Counted from the stretch's first letter, positions 42,718 through 50,871 are shown. The stretch: 57,826 bases of DNA from CAZNQW01 sp964575225 (GCA_964575225.1 CAZNQW010000002.1:1-57826); one strand, 5' to 3'. The notes: a model not told the origin generated them from the letters alone. A program made the numbers and translations.

Positions 42718-44079
42718 TTATTCCTCCTCCACGGATCCCGTGAGCTGTGATTTGATCGGACGCCAGTGAATGCGGGTGAGCCGCTGGTGGCTCGCCTCGA
42801 ACCCTTCAGGGGCGATGATTCTGCGCTCGCCCGATAGCAGCGCGGCGACCCCTTCCTGTCCATCCTCGTCCTTCCGCGCCTGACAGGCCGGGCAGCGTGA
42901 AGGATCGTGGGGCTTGTAATCGTCGGGTTCTGTGTAGGCGGTGATCATCCCTTCAAAGTTTCGCACCACCATCCGTTTGTCCGACTGGCTGATCAGGTAC
43001 TGGGGCATCACAGGCACCTTGCCCCCGCCCCCCGGCGCATCGATCACAAAAGTGGGAACCGCAAAGCCGGAAGTATGCCCGCGCAAGGCCTCAATAATCT
43101 CGATGCCGGTGGAAGCCGATGTGCGAAAGTGCCCGGCCCCGGCGACCAGATCGCACTGGTAGAGGTAGTAGGGACGGACGCGCGCCTTGACCAGGGCATG
43201 GACCAGGTCCATCATCACATGAGGGCAGTCGTTTACTCCTGCCAACAGAACCGATTGACAGCCCAGGGGAATTCCGGCATCGGCCAATAGGGCACAAGCG
43301 CGCACTGTTTCGGGGGTCATCTCGCGAGCGTGATTGACGTGGACGTTCATCCACAACGGATGGAACCGCTGCAGCATCGAAACAAGCTCTGCGTCGATCC
43401 GTTGCGGCAAGAAAACCGGCACGCGGGTGCCGATGCGGATCACCTCGACGTGGGGGATGGCCCGCAAGCGAGAAAGAAGATACTCCAAGGTCTTGGGGGG
43501 CAGCATCAGGGGATCGCCGCCCGAAAGCAGTACGTCACGAACCTGCGGGTTGCCGGCGATGTAGAGAAGCTGCGCCTCGTGATTCTCACGGCTGAACTGA
43601 GCCGCGGCATGACCCACAATGCGGCTGCGTGTGCAATAACGGCAGTAGCTGGCGCACTGGGTGGTGACGAGCATGAGTACGCGGTCTGGATAGCGATGCA
43701 CCAGGCCTGGCACGGGGGAATGGGCATCTTCGCTGAGGGAGTCGACCATCATGGATTCAAAGCCCGCCAGTTCGCGACCCGTTGGTACCACCTGGCGCCG
43801 AATGGGACAATCGGGATCGTCGGGATCGATCAAGGAGGCAAAGTGGGGGGTAATATCGAGGCGAAAGCGGTGAGATGCTCCCACCCCTTCCAACTCTTCC
43901 GCCGTCAGGCGGATCACCTGGCCAAGTTCTTGGACGGTGTTCAGGCGATGGCTCAGTTGCCAGCGCCAGTCGTGCCACTTGACATCGGGCACGTCGGCCC
44001 AAATCGCGGGTCTGGGAGTCGAGCCTGTGGCCGGACTCCCAGGAGGTTCCGGTTCTTGCGAAACCTGGTCTGTGGACAT
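42718..44079 (-). CDS. kamA: Lysine 2,3-aminomutase
   Basis: 453-residue radical-SAM, PLP-dependent enzyme converting L-lysine to L-beta-lysine. The cluster motif CASYCRYCTRSRIVG lies near residue 145, with GGDPLMLPP downstream. The two aspartates that bind lysine in the clostridial enzyme appear as YQCDLVAG and VIDAPGGGGK, spaced 37 residues apart as in that enzyme (Asp293, Asp330). This favours lysine over glutamate mutase. The C terminus has CPAC. The ATG at 44079 is the best start, though its ribosome site AAGGTG is distant. It has its own promoter (44172-44200) and is followed directly by the ATP-grasp gene. Confidence 0.9.
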   Translation of the reverse strand: MSTDQVSQEPEPPGSPATGSTPRPAIWADVPDVKWHDWRWQLSHRLNTVQELGQVIRLTAEELEGVGASHRFRLDITPHFASLIDPDDPDCPIRRQVVPTGRELAGFESMMVDSLSEDAHSPVPGLVHRYPDRVLMLVTTQCASYCRYCTRSRIVGHAAAQFSRENHEAQLLYIAGNPQVRDVLLSGGDPLMLPPKTLEYLLSRLRAIPHVEVIRIGTRVPVFLPQRIDAELVSMLQRFHPLWMNVHVNHAREMTPETVRACALLADAGIPLGCQSVLLAGVNDCPHVMMDLVHALVKARVRPYYLYQCDLVAGAGHFRTSASTGIEIIEALRGHTSGFAVPTFVIDAPGGGGKVPVMPQYLISQSDKRMVVRNFEGMITAYTEPDDYKPHDPSRCPACQARKDEDGQEGVAALLSGERRIIAPEGFEASHQRLTRIHWRPIKSQLTGSVEEE

Positions 44080-44171
44080 TTCTTTTTTGTGCACCTTTCT
44101 GTATCGTATGGGCATTGCCACCCGGGATCTCGCCCAGGCACAGCCGGTGGTGGTCCACCGGAAGCGGCGGC

Positions 44172-44200
44172 ATTGTAGCACCATCAAAGTCAAATGACAA
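44172..44200 (-). promoter_or_regulatory. Promoter of kamA and the ATP-grasp gene
   Basis: Minus strand TTGTCA, 17-bp spacer, TACAAT. The transcript leader can form CCGGTGG / CCACCGG (44144-44161). The rest of the 44080-44503 gap holds only this and the csp promoter and leader. Confidence 0.7.
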
Positions 44201-44343
44201 ATGCACGAGGCAGCAAGATTGCAGCCTGTCGAGCCGAGGCCTACACCTGGCACCTTGTGCCCCACGTCCCGTGTGCCCTCGACGGCTGGGCCAACACCTG
44301 CCAGGCGCCGCGAGTCGCGCATCGCTAACAGGCGCGGATAAAT

Positions 44344-44372
44344 TTGACACCCGATCATTAACGTGGTAAAAT
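44344..44372 (+). promoter_or_regulatory. Promoter of the csp-RRM operon
   Basis: Perfect TTGACA, 17-bp spacer, TAAAAT. The transcript has a leader of about 125 nt. Confidence 0.8.
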
Positions 44373-44420
44373 AGCCTGGCAGGATGAAGTAAGAATCTGG
44401 TTCGAGCATGATAAAGATGG

Positions 44421-44450
44421 GCGCCCAGGCTTACGAGTCTGGGCGCGTTT
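44421..44450 (+). promoter_or_regulatory. Hairpin in the cold-shock gene leader
   Basis: GCGCCCAGGC / GTCTGGGCGC (44421-44446, one G-T pair) followed by GTTTTGC. It sits inside the 5' untranslated leader, 54 nt before the start codon, and could attenuate transcription or sense temperature. Confidence 0.5.
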
Positions 44451-44503
44451 TGCATCAACGAGCCGGTCTGCTTTATTCTAGCAATATTTTAAGAGGTAGA
44501 TAT

Positions 44504-44719
44504 ATGTCCGAACGAGAGTCTGGCACGGTCAAATGGTTCAATGGAGCCAAGGGCTATGGATTCATCGAGCGCGAGCAGGGCGGCGACGTCTTTGTTCACT
44601 ATTCGGCGATCCAAGGCGAGGGGTTCCGCAATCTGGAGGAAGGGCAGCGCGTCGAATTCAGCGTCGAACAAGACACCAAAGGTTTGCGCGCAAAGGAAGT
44701 GGCCGTTATCGGCTGGTAG
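44504..44719 (+). CDS. csp: Cold-shock domain protein
   Basis: 71-residue single-domain OB-fold protein that binds single-stranded RNA and DNA. It has both RNA-binding motifs: KGYGFIE (RNP1) and DVFVHYSAI (RNP2), within the standard TVKWFNGAKGYGFI start. The ATG at 44504 follows AAGAGGTAGAT. The long structured leader is typical of cold-shock genes. It shares a transcript with the RRM gene 10 bp downstream. Confidence 0.95.
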   Translation: MSERESGTVKWFNGAKGYGFIEREQGGDVFVHYSAIQGEGFRNLEEGQRVEFSVEQDTKGLRAKEVAVIGW

Positions 44720-44729
44720 GAGATAGTAG

Positions 44730-45041
44730 ATGACCACCAAGGTTTACGTCGGCAATCTGAACTATCAAACTCGAGAAGACACACTCCGAACCCTTTTCGA
44801 AGAGTTTGGTGAGGTGGTATCCGCCCAAGTGATCTTTGACCGCGCAACGGGCCGGTCTAAAGGCTTTGGTTTTGTCGAGATGGAGAGCGAAGAATCTGCA
44901 CAGGAAGCTATTTCTGCCCTCAACGGCAAAATGGTCGAGAGTCGGGAAATCAAAGTCGACAAGGCGAATCCACGGGCCGACACCGATCGGCGCGGCGGCG
45001 GCGACCGTTGGCGCAACGAAGAACGTCGACCACGCTGGTAA
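44730..45041 (+). CDS. RRM-type RNA-binding protein
   Basis: 103 residues: one RNA recognition motif with RNP2 KVYVGNLNY and RNP1 KGFGFVEM, then a basic Arg/Gly-rich tail. It is like the cyanobacterial Rbp proteins, several of which are cold-induced. Its coupling to a Csp gene suggests a joint RNA-chaperone response to cold, which is inference. A strong terminator follows at 45117-45148. Confidence 0.93.
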   Translation: MTTKVYVGNLNYQTREDTLRTLFEEFGEVVSAQVIFDRATGRSKGFGFVEMESEESAQEAISALNGKMVESREIKVDKANPRADTDRRGGGDRWRNEERRPRW

Positions 45042-45116
45042 CAAACACTGCCTAATCACGAGAGCAGGGGCCACATTGCAGAACCGACGAAAAACCTGCT
45101 GAGATAGTATCACCCC

Positions 45117-45148
45117 GCGGGCCGGATTCGCTCCGGTCCGCGCTTTTT
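45117..45148 (+). terminator. Terminator of the csp-RRM operon
   Basis: GCGGGCCGGA / TCCGGTCCGC stem with a TTCGC loop, one G-T pair, then GCTTTTTATT. Confidence 0.9.
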
Positions 45149-45196
45149 ATTCCCCCGAATCCTCTGCACCCTGGCGTGATCGCCGTCGTGTGGGGC

Positions 45197-45225
45197 TTGT
45201 GTCCTACCCAGGCCCGTGCTATAAT
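45197..45225 (+). promoter_or_regulatory. Promoter of the CoA-transferase/thiolase operon
   Basis: TTGTGT, 17-bp spacer, perfect TATAAT, about 84 bp before the first gene. Confidence 0.75.
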
Positions 45226-45308
45226 GTCTCCGGTTCGATGGGGCGGCGTTGGATAACCACGACGCCCGGTTCACTTTTAGAATCCATTCCACCACCCAGG
45301 AGGAACCC

Positions 45309-46229
45309 GTGAAAATCACCACGATGCGTGATGCCATAGCGCGACACGTCCGGGATGGCGATGCTCTGGCCATCGAGGGCTTTACGGCCTTTATCTGCTT
45401 TGCCGCGGCCCACGAGATCATCCGTCAGGGCAGGCGCGACCTCACTCTGTGTCGCATGACGCCCGATCTCATTTACGATCAGATGATCGCCGCCGGCTGC
45501 GCGCGCAAGCTGGTCTTTAGCTACCTGGGTAACCCGGGGGTGGGATCGCTGTATTGCATCCGCCGGGCCGTGGAAAAGAGCATCCCGCGCCCCCTGAATC
45601 TGGAAGAGTATTCACACTTTGGCATGGTCGGCCGCTACATGGCCGGTGCTGCCCGATTGCCTTTCTTTCCCCTGCGCAGCTATCTGGGCGCCGACCAGCC
45701 CCAGGCAAATCCCCGCATCCAGTTTGTGGAGAGCCCCTATGGCGAGGGGTCCATTGCCGTCGTCCCACCGCTCAACCCCGACGTGGCGATCATCCATGCC
45801 CAACGAGCCGACGCCGATGGCAACACCCAGCTCTGGGGCCTCTTGGGGGTGCAGAAGGAAGCGGCCTTTGCCAGCGAGCGGGTGATCGTCGTCGTCGAGG
45901 AAATTGTGGACAGCGAGATCATCCGCAGCGACCCCAACCGCACTGTGATTCCGGGCCTGCTGGTCCAAAGCGTGGTCCACGAGCCCTACGCCGCCTACCC
46001 GTCTTACGCCCAGGGCTACTATGACCGCGATAATCTGTTCTATCTCGAATGGGATCGGATCTCGCAGGACGAGGCAGCCACCCAGGCATGGCTCGAAGAG
46101 TGGGTGTTCGGGGTAGAGGACCGGGCCGGGTATCTGGCCAAGTTGCAGGCTCAGGAGCCGGACATCTGGCAACGATTGGCGCCGGGTCAAGCCCTTTCTC
46201 AGCCGGTCAATTATGGGATCTATCAGTGA
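45309..46229 (+). CDS. CoA-transferase subunit A (glutaconate/3-oxoadipate type)
   Basis: 306-residue alpha subunit of a class I CoA-transferase. Visible motifs: IAIEGFTAFICFAAAHEIIRQG near the N terminus, and AIIHAQRADADGNTQLWG, the family's conserved loop. The GTG at 45309 has AGGAGGAACCC upstream and gives the usual family start; an earlier in-frame ATG at 45249 lacks a ribosome site. Subunit B follows after 10 bp and a thiolase after that. Size and motifs resemble GctA, CatI and the related steroid-ring proteins IpdA. The acid activated cannot be read from the sequence. Confidence 0.85.
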   Translation: MKITTMRDAIARHVRDGDALAIEGFTAFICFAAAHEIIRQGRRDLTLCRMTPDLIYDQMIAAGCARKLVFSYLGNPGVGSLYCIRRAVEKSIPRPLNLEEYSHFGMVGRYMAGAARLPFFPLRSYLGADQPQANPRIQFVESPYGEGSIAVVPPLNPDVAIIHAQRADADGNTQLWGLLGVQKEAAFASERVIVVVEEIVDSEIIRSDPNRTVIPGLLVQSVVHEPYAAYPSYAQGYYDRDNLFYLEWDRISQDEAATQAWLEEWVFGVEDRAGYLAKLQAQEPDIWQRLAPGQALSQPVNYGIYQ

Positions 46230-46239
46230 GGAGGCCACT

Positions 46240-47007
46240 ATGACAACCTATACCCCTTCTGAAATGATGATCGTGGCTTCGGCCCGCGCGCTGGCAAGGC
46301 AGCGTGTGGTCTTTGTGGGTGTGGGGCTGCCCAACATTGCCTGCAACTTGGCGCGGCGCACGGTGGCCCCCGAGCTGGAGCTGGTCTATGAATCGGGCGT
46401 GTTCGGCGCCCGGCCCGCCCGGCTGCCCCTGTCCATCGGCGATCCGACCCTGGTGAGCGGAGCTACGCTGGTCTGCCCCATGGCTGACCTGTTCATGAAT
46501 TACCTGCAAGGGGGCCGCATCGACGTGGCCTTTTTGGGGGGCGCACAGATCGATCGTTTCGGCAATATCAACACGACCGTCATCGGCGACTATGCCCGGC
46601 CCAAGGTGCGGCTGCCGGGAAGTGGGGGCGCGTGCGAGATTGCCATCCACGCCAAAGAGATATTCATGATTATGCGCCTCAAACGCCGGGCCTTTGTCGA
46701 AAAGCTGGATTTTGTCACCAGCGCCGGCCACCTGAGCGGCACGCCGGGGGAGCGAAAGGCCTTGGGTATCCCGGGCTCGGGTCCCCAATTGGTGGTCACC
46801 GACAAGGCGATTTTCCGCTTTGCCGACGACACCGGCGAGATGTTCCTTTCTTCCATCCATCCCGGGGTCACGGTCGATGAGGTGCGGGCCGAGGTCAGTT
46901 GGCCGCTGACCGTTGCTGGAGACTTGATGGAAACCGAGCCTCCGACGGCCGAGGAATTGCGCCTGATACGCGAAGAATTGGACCCTGCGGGCGTGTACTG
47001 CAAATAG
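46240..47007 (+). CDS. CoA-transferase subunit B
   Basis: 255-residue beta subunit. LELVYESGVFGARP near residue 45 places a Glu where class I CoA-transferases carry the catalytic glutamyl-CoA residue, which argues for true transferase activity rather than the IpdB-like hydrolase line that lacks it. FLGGAQIDRFGNINTTVIGDY and the GSGGACEIA loop are typical. The ATG follows GAGGAGGCCACT. Tight spacing with subunit A implies equal production. Confidence 0.85.
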   Translation: MTTYTPSEMMIVASARALARQRVVFVGVGLPNIACNLARRTVAPELELVYESGVFGARPARLPLSIGDPTLVSGATLVCPMADLFMNYLQGGRIDVAFLGGAQIDRFGNINTTVIGDYARPKVRLPGSGGACEIAIHAKEIFMIMRLKRRAFVEKLDFVTSAGHLSGTPGERKALGIPGSGPQLVVTDKAIFRFADDTGEMFLSSIHPGVTVDEVRAEVSWPLTVAGDLMETEPPTAEELRLIREELDPAGVYCK

Positions 47008-47023
47008 AATCGAGGGGAATGCC

Positions 47024-48214
47024 ATGCGCCAAGTAGTGATTGTCTCTGCCGTCCGCACACCCATCGGCAACTTTGGCGGTGGATTGCGTGAAGTCTCGGC
47101 CGCTGCGCTGGGCCAAGTGGTGGCCCAAGAGGCCATGCGCCGGGCCGGTGTGGAGCCCAGTCAGATCGACGAGGTGGTGTTTGGTTGCGCCCGCCAGGCA
47201 GGCATCGGCCCCAACGTCGCGCGGCAGATCGGCTGGCGCAGCGGAGTGCCTCAGGACAGGCCGGGCTTTACGGTCAACAAGGCGTGTGGTTCGGGCCTGA
47301 AGGCGATCACCTTGGCGGCCCAGTCGATCCTGTCGGGTGAGAATGACATTGTGTTGGCCGGTGGCGTCGAGCAGATGTCGCAGATCCCCTACCTGTTGAC
47401 CCAGGCACGCTGGGGGTACCGTCTCGGCAACAGTGAGGTTGTCGACGCCAACTATCGGGATGGCTACGATTGCCCTTTGTGCGATATGGTCATGGGCGAG
47501 ACCGTCGATCGGCTGGCCGAGGAGTATGGTATCTCCCGCGAGGCGCAAGATGTCTTTGCCGCCGAGAGCCATCAGAAAGCGACGGCGGCGTGGGAGTCGG
47601 GCGCCTTTGACGCCGAGGTCGTGCCGGTTGAGGTGCCGGGCCGCAAGGGTGCGGTCACGGTGGTGGAGCGCGACGAGCGACCGCGCGCCGATTCCACCGC
47701 TGAGAAACTTGCCTCCTTAAAGACCGTCTTTCGCCCAGAGGGGGAAGGCGGCACGATCACGGCGGCCAATGCCAGCGGCATTACCGACGGCGCTGCTGCT
47801 GTAATCGTCATGGACGCCGATCGGGCCCAGGCCCTGGGGTTGGAACCTATGGCTTTGATCGTGAGCTTTGCCAGCGCGGGCGTTCATCCGGCCCGCATGG
47901 GACTGGCGCCTGTGCCGGCGACGCAAAAGGCCCTAGCCAAGACCGGCCTGACGCTGGACGACCTGGACCTGATTGAGCTGAACGAAGCCTTTGCCGCCCA
48001 GGCCTTGGTGGTGGAAAAGGAACTCCCGTGGGATCCCTCGCGGCGCAATGTCCACGGCGGCGCTGTGGCGTTGGGCCATCCCACCGGCTGCAGCGGCGCC
48101 CGAATCGTGGTGACCCTGCTCCATGCCATGCAACGCCGCCAGGCCTCGTTGGGATTGGCCACGCTGTGCATCAGCGGCGGATTGGGAATGTCGCTGCTTG
48201 TCCGGCGACCATAG
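47024..48214 (+). CDS. Thiolase (acetyl-CoA C-acyltransferase)
   Basis: 396-residue thiolase. The nucleophilic Cys lies in VNKACGSGLKAI (about residue 88), the His in GGAVALGHPTGCSGAR (about 350), and the second Cys in LCISGGLGMS near the end. It would cleave a 3-oxoacyl-CoA to acetyl-CoA plus a shortened acyl-CoA, or run in reverse. Its position after the CoA-transferase pair matches a 3-oxoadipate/3-oxoacid catabolic module (transferase then thiolase), or acetoacetate metabolism. Confidence 0.93.
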   Translation: MRQVVIVSAVRTPIGNFGGGLREVSAAALGQVVAQEAMRRAGVEPSQIDEVVFGCARQAGIGPNVARQIGWRSGVPQDRPGFTVNKACGSGLKAITLAAQSILSGENDIVLAGGVEQMSQIPYLLTQARWGYRLGNSEVVDANYRDGYDCPLCDMVMGETVDRLAEEYGISREAQDVFAAESHQKATAAWESGAFDAEVVPVEVPGRKGAVTVVERDERPRADSTAEKLASLKTVFRPEGEGGTITAANASGITDGAAAVIVMDADRAQALGLEPMALIVSFASAGVHPARMGLAPVPATQKALAKTGLTLDDLDLIELNEAFAAQALVVEKELPWDPSRRNVHGGAVALGHPTGCSGARIVVTLLHAMQRRQASLGLATLCISGGLGMSLLVRRP

Positions 48215-48296
48215 ATCTGCCGCGTTGCCATCGTTGAGCAAGTCTGGGATCCTGCCCGCTGCATTCACCACACAATGAATTTTGCCTGGGTGCAGT

Positions 48297-48326
48297 TTGC
48301 TGTTTTGGCATTAGTTGTGATATAAT
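48297..48326 (+). promoter_or_regulatory. Promoter of the multiheme cytochrome gene
   Basis: TTGCTG, 18-bp spacer, perfect TATAAT, about 110 bp upstream of the start. Confidence 0.6.
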
Positions 48327-48437
48327 ACACAAAGCTAGAAGTAATCCTCTCCTTCACTCTGTTGGGGTTCAGCCAGTTGCTAGGTGGATAGTGGGTGCTC
48401 GAGCGGGGACGGGCTCAGGGGTCCCAGGAGAGTCAAA

Positions 48438-49052
48438 ATGGCAGAGCAGGTACAGCGCAGCGGACGTTCGAAAAAATGGATTCTCCCAGTAGGTATTGTC
48501 GCGGTGATCCTTCTGTTTGCGGCAGGGGCAGCCCTCTGGAAATTCCATGAAGAGCCTCGGTTTTGCAGCACCTTTTGTCATATCATGGAACCGTACGTGG
48601 CATCGTGGAACGGACCCGATTCGATGGCCCACGCCCACGGGCAGGCGGGCGTCACCTGTTTGCACTGCCACGAGCCCACAATCCCGGAGCAGATCCAAGA
48701 ACTCACCATCTATGTGTTGGGTGATTATCAGATTCCGTTAAGCGAACGGGGGTTCGAGGTGGACTGGTGTGTGCGATGTCACGAGCACGATAGCTACCAA
48801 TCCATTGCCACCAGGACCCAGGACTATGCCGTCGGGGGCGTTGTGGTCAACCCCCATGGGCGGACGGTGGATTTTGATAACCTGTTGGATCCTCACGCCA
48901 CAGGCCAGGGCCAGATCGAATGCCAGGAGTGCCACAAAGCCCACCGCGAATCGCCGGGCATCGAGTATTGCTACGGGTGCCATCACTGTGGGCAGTTTAC
49001 CGGTTGCGAAGAATGTCATCAGCAGGCGACCTTGAGCGCCGTGGGTGAGTAA
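48438..49052 (+). CDS. Membrane-anchored multiheme cytochrome c (NapC/NrfH-like)
   Basis: 204 residues. One N-terminal membrane segment (about 14-36) anchors an exported domain with five CXXCH haem sites (CLHCH, CVRCH, CQECH, CYGCH, CEECH). There is also an atypical CX3CH at residues 43-48 (CSTFCHIM) in the place where NapC/NrfH proteins bind their first, quinol-oxidising haem. It could pass electrons from menaquinol to a periplasmic or surface partner. No partner reductase is adjacent. The ATG at 48438 follows AGGAGAG. Confidence 0.85.
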   Translation: MAEQVQRSGRSKKWILPVGIVAVILLFAAGAALWKFHEEPRFCSTFCHIMEPYVASWNGPDSMAHAHGQAGVTCLHCHEPTIPEQIQELTIYVLGDYQIPLSERGFEVDWCVRCHEHDSYQSIATRTQDYAVGGVVVNPHGRTVDFDNLLDPHATGQGQIECQECHKAHRESPGIEYCYGCHHCGQFTGCEECHQQATLSAVGE

Positions 49053-49225
49053 TCGGTTGGAAACCAGGGGGCGCACCAGACCGCCAGAAGGCGCGATCTT
49101 TCAGGATAGAGGAAACGTGGCCGCTAGCTTTTGGGCAACGAATACCAACGCCCAAGGGTCGAGCGAGTTCTTTCGGAGGATGCCCTGGGAATAAACCCCC
49201 AGGCTTTCTCGTTTTGTGAGGGTTT

Positions 49226-49978
49226 ATGGAACACGATTTTCGTGAACGGCTGTTGGCTGGCGAGCAACTGGTGGGGCCGATCGTGTCGTTGCCGACCCCA
49301 GAGGTTGCCGAGATCCTGGCCGGCCTTGGCTTTGACTGGCTCTTTGTCGATGCCGAGCATGGACCGTTGGATTTTAGCCAGGTGCAAGCCTTGCTGCAGG
49401 CAGCCTGCCCAGCTTGCCCTTGTCTTGTCCGTGTGCCGGCGGGTGAACAGGTGTGGATTGCCAAAGCCTTGGATGTCGGAGCGTCTGGGGTAATCGTGCC
49501 CCAGATTCAAACGGCAGAGCAAGCGGAGGCCGTGGTCCGTCTGTGCAAATACCCGCCGCAGGGCCAAAGGGGAGTCGGCGTGGCTCGGGCGCAGGGGTAT
49601 GGCAGCCGGTTGGTCGATTATCTAGCGACGGCCAATGAGTCGATTGCTGTCATTGTGCAGGCCGAGAGCGTCGACGCGGTCCGCAATATGGCGGCGATCG
49701 CCCAGGTGTCTGGAATCGATGCGGTGTTTGTCGGCGCCTACGATCTGTCAGCCAGCCTGGGTAAGCCTGGTCAGGTGGGCGATCCTGAGGTGCAAGATGC
49801 CATCAGGAGGATAACGGATATCTGTTTGGCCGCAAACGTCAAACTCGGCGCTTTTGGCATCGATGCTGCGGCCGTCCAACCCTTTCTCGACAATGGGTAC
49901 ACACTGATCGCCGTGGGCATTGATGTAGTGTTCCTGGCTGATGGGGCCCGGTCGGTGCTGTCTGTCTTGGGTCGCTGA
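49226..49978 (+). CDS. HpcH/HpaI family aldolase
   Basis: 250-residue class II aldolase of the HpcH/HpaI/citrate-lyase-beta superfamily. Typical motifs: FDWLFVDAEHGPLDF (catalytic His region), GASGVIVPQIQTAEQAE, PPQGQRGVGVARAQGYG, VQAESVDAVRN (metal Glu) and VGAYDLSASLGKPG (metal Asp). Members split 4-hydroxy-2-oxo acids to pyruvate plus an aldehyde, as in homoprotocatechuate or deoxysugar breakdown. The specific substrate is not evident. The ATG follows GAGGG. Confidence 0.88.
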   Translation: MEHDFRERLLAGEQLVGPIVSLPTPEVAEILAGLGFDWLFVDAEHGPLDFSQVQALLQAACPACPCLVRVPAGEQVWIAKALDVGASGVIVPQIQTAEQAEAVVRLCKYPPQGQRGVGVARAQGYGSRLVDYLATANESIAVIVQAESVDAVRNMAAIAQVSGIDAVFVGAYDLSASLGKPGQVGDPEVQDAIRRITDICLAANVKLGAFGIDAAAVQPFLDNGYTLIAVGIDVVFLADGARSVLSVLGR

Positions 49979-50025
49979 TGTCTCTGGTGCAAGGCGCCCG
50001 GCCTTTGTGTGCGGAAATGGGGTTT

Positions 50026-50054
50026 TTGACGAAAGAGGGAAATCACGATACAAT
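50026..50054 (+). promoter_or_regulatory. Promoter of the corrinoid methyltransferase operon
   Basis: TTGACG, 17-bp spacer, TACAAT. Predicted start near 50061, giving a leader of about 175 nt. Confidence 0.75.
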
Positions 50055-50060
50055 AATCCA

Positions 50061-50190
50061 GGATGCTCTTGGGACAGCGATGCTCCAACTATAACCGGAA
50101 TGGTGTCGTCATGAACGCACAGCCAGGACCGAATGAATCCGCATTCGGGCAGGGGGGAGGTTGCCTGCTCAGGTCCGCGCTGTGCGTTTT
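50061..50190 (+). ncRNA. Structured leader RNA of the corrinoid operon
   Basis: The leader can form a long P1 helix, AACGCACAGC-ca-GGACC with GGTCC-gc-GCTGTGCGTT (50114-50130 with 50172-50188). P1 encloses two hairpins, GAATG/CATTC (50131-50146) and GCAGG/CCTGC (50149-50168). P1 is followed by TTTT, then GCGTTTCGGG. This three-way junction right behind the promoter looks like a cis-regulatory element. It lacks the cobalamin riboswitch B12-box GCCACTG, and I cannot assign it to a known class. Confidence 0.45.
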
Positions 50191-50237
50191 GCGTTTCGGG
50201 AGAATGTCCAAATTCACTGTACGGAGAGGAGGCCTAG

Positions 50238-50867
50238 ATGTCAAAGGAACTGGTCAATGCGATTGCCGACATGAGGGAGGAAGATGCCCTTGCGTTGGCG
50301 CAAGAAGCGATGGAAGGCGGCATGGATCCTGTCGGGATTCTGGCCGCAGCCCGCGAAGCGATGGACATCGTGGGCAAACGTTTCGAGACCGGCGAGTATT
50401 TTTTGCCGGAACTGATCATGGCTGGCGAGATGCTCAAGCAGATCACCGCGTTGGTCAAACCGGAACTGGCCAAAATGCCACAGGTCGAGCGCAAAGGCAA
50501 GGTCTTGATTGGCAGTGTAGCCGGCGACATTCACGACATTGGCAAAAACATCGTCACTTTTATGCTCGATGTGAACGGCTTTGACGTGTTGGACCTGGGC
50601 GTGGATGTGTCGGTGGCCAAGTTTGTGGACGCCATCCGCGAGTTCAACCCCCAGGTGGTGGGGCTCAGTGGCTTTTTGACCCTGGCCTTTGATTCCATGA
50701 AGGATACGGTTCAAGCCATCGAGGAGGCGGGCCTGCGCGATCGGGTCAAGATCATGATCGGTGGAGGCCAGATCACGGACAAAATCTGTGCGTATGCCGG
50801 AGCCGACGCCTATGGGGACGATGCCATGGAGGCGGTCTCTCTGGCCCAGCAATGGATAGGAGGGTAG
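50238..50867 (+). CDS. Corrinoid methyl-carrier protein 1 (MtgC/MtvC-like)
   Basis: 209-residue B12-binding protein that shuttles a methyl group on cobalt between methyltransferases. Residues about 1-85 are the helical cap (PELIMAGEMLKQI). The Rossmann-like B12-binding domain follows with GDIHDIGKNIV (about 96-106), whose His is the lower cobalt ligand, and then VGLSGFLTLAFDSMK and KIMIGGGQITD. The ATG follows AGAGGAGGCCTAG. URO-D methyltransferase 1 begins 4 bp downstream, so the pair is translationally linked. Confidence 0.93.
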   Translation: MSKELVNAIADMREEDALALAQEAMEGGMDPVGILAAAREAMDIVGKRFETGEYFLPELIMAGEMLKQITALVKPELAKMPQVERKGKVLIGSVAGDIHDIGKNIVTFMLDVNGFDVLDLGVDVSVAKFVDAIREFNPQVVGLSGFLTLAFDSMKDTVQAIEEAGLRDRVKIMIGGGQITDKICAYAGADAYGDDAMEAVSLAQQWIGG

Positions 50868-50871
50868 CGAC

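Noticed and set aside
44395..44420. GGTTCGA sequence as a tRNA T-loop
   Set aside because: No acceptor, D or anticodon arms can be drawn around it; it lies in the csp leader.
50061..50237. Cobalamin riboswitch ahead of the corrinoid operon
   Set aside because: The B12 box (GCCACTG) and the conserved core of the class are not present, though the region is structured.
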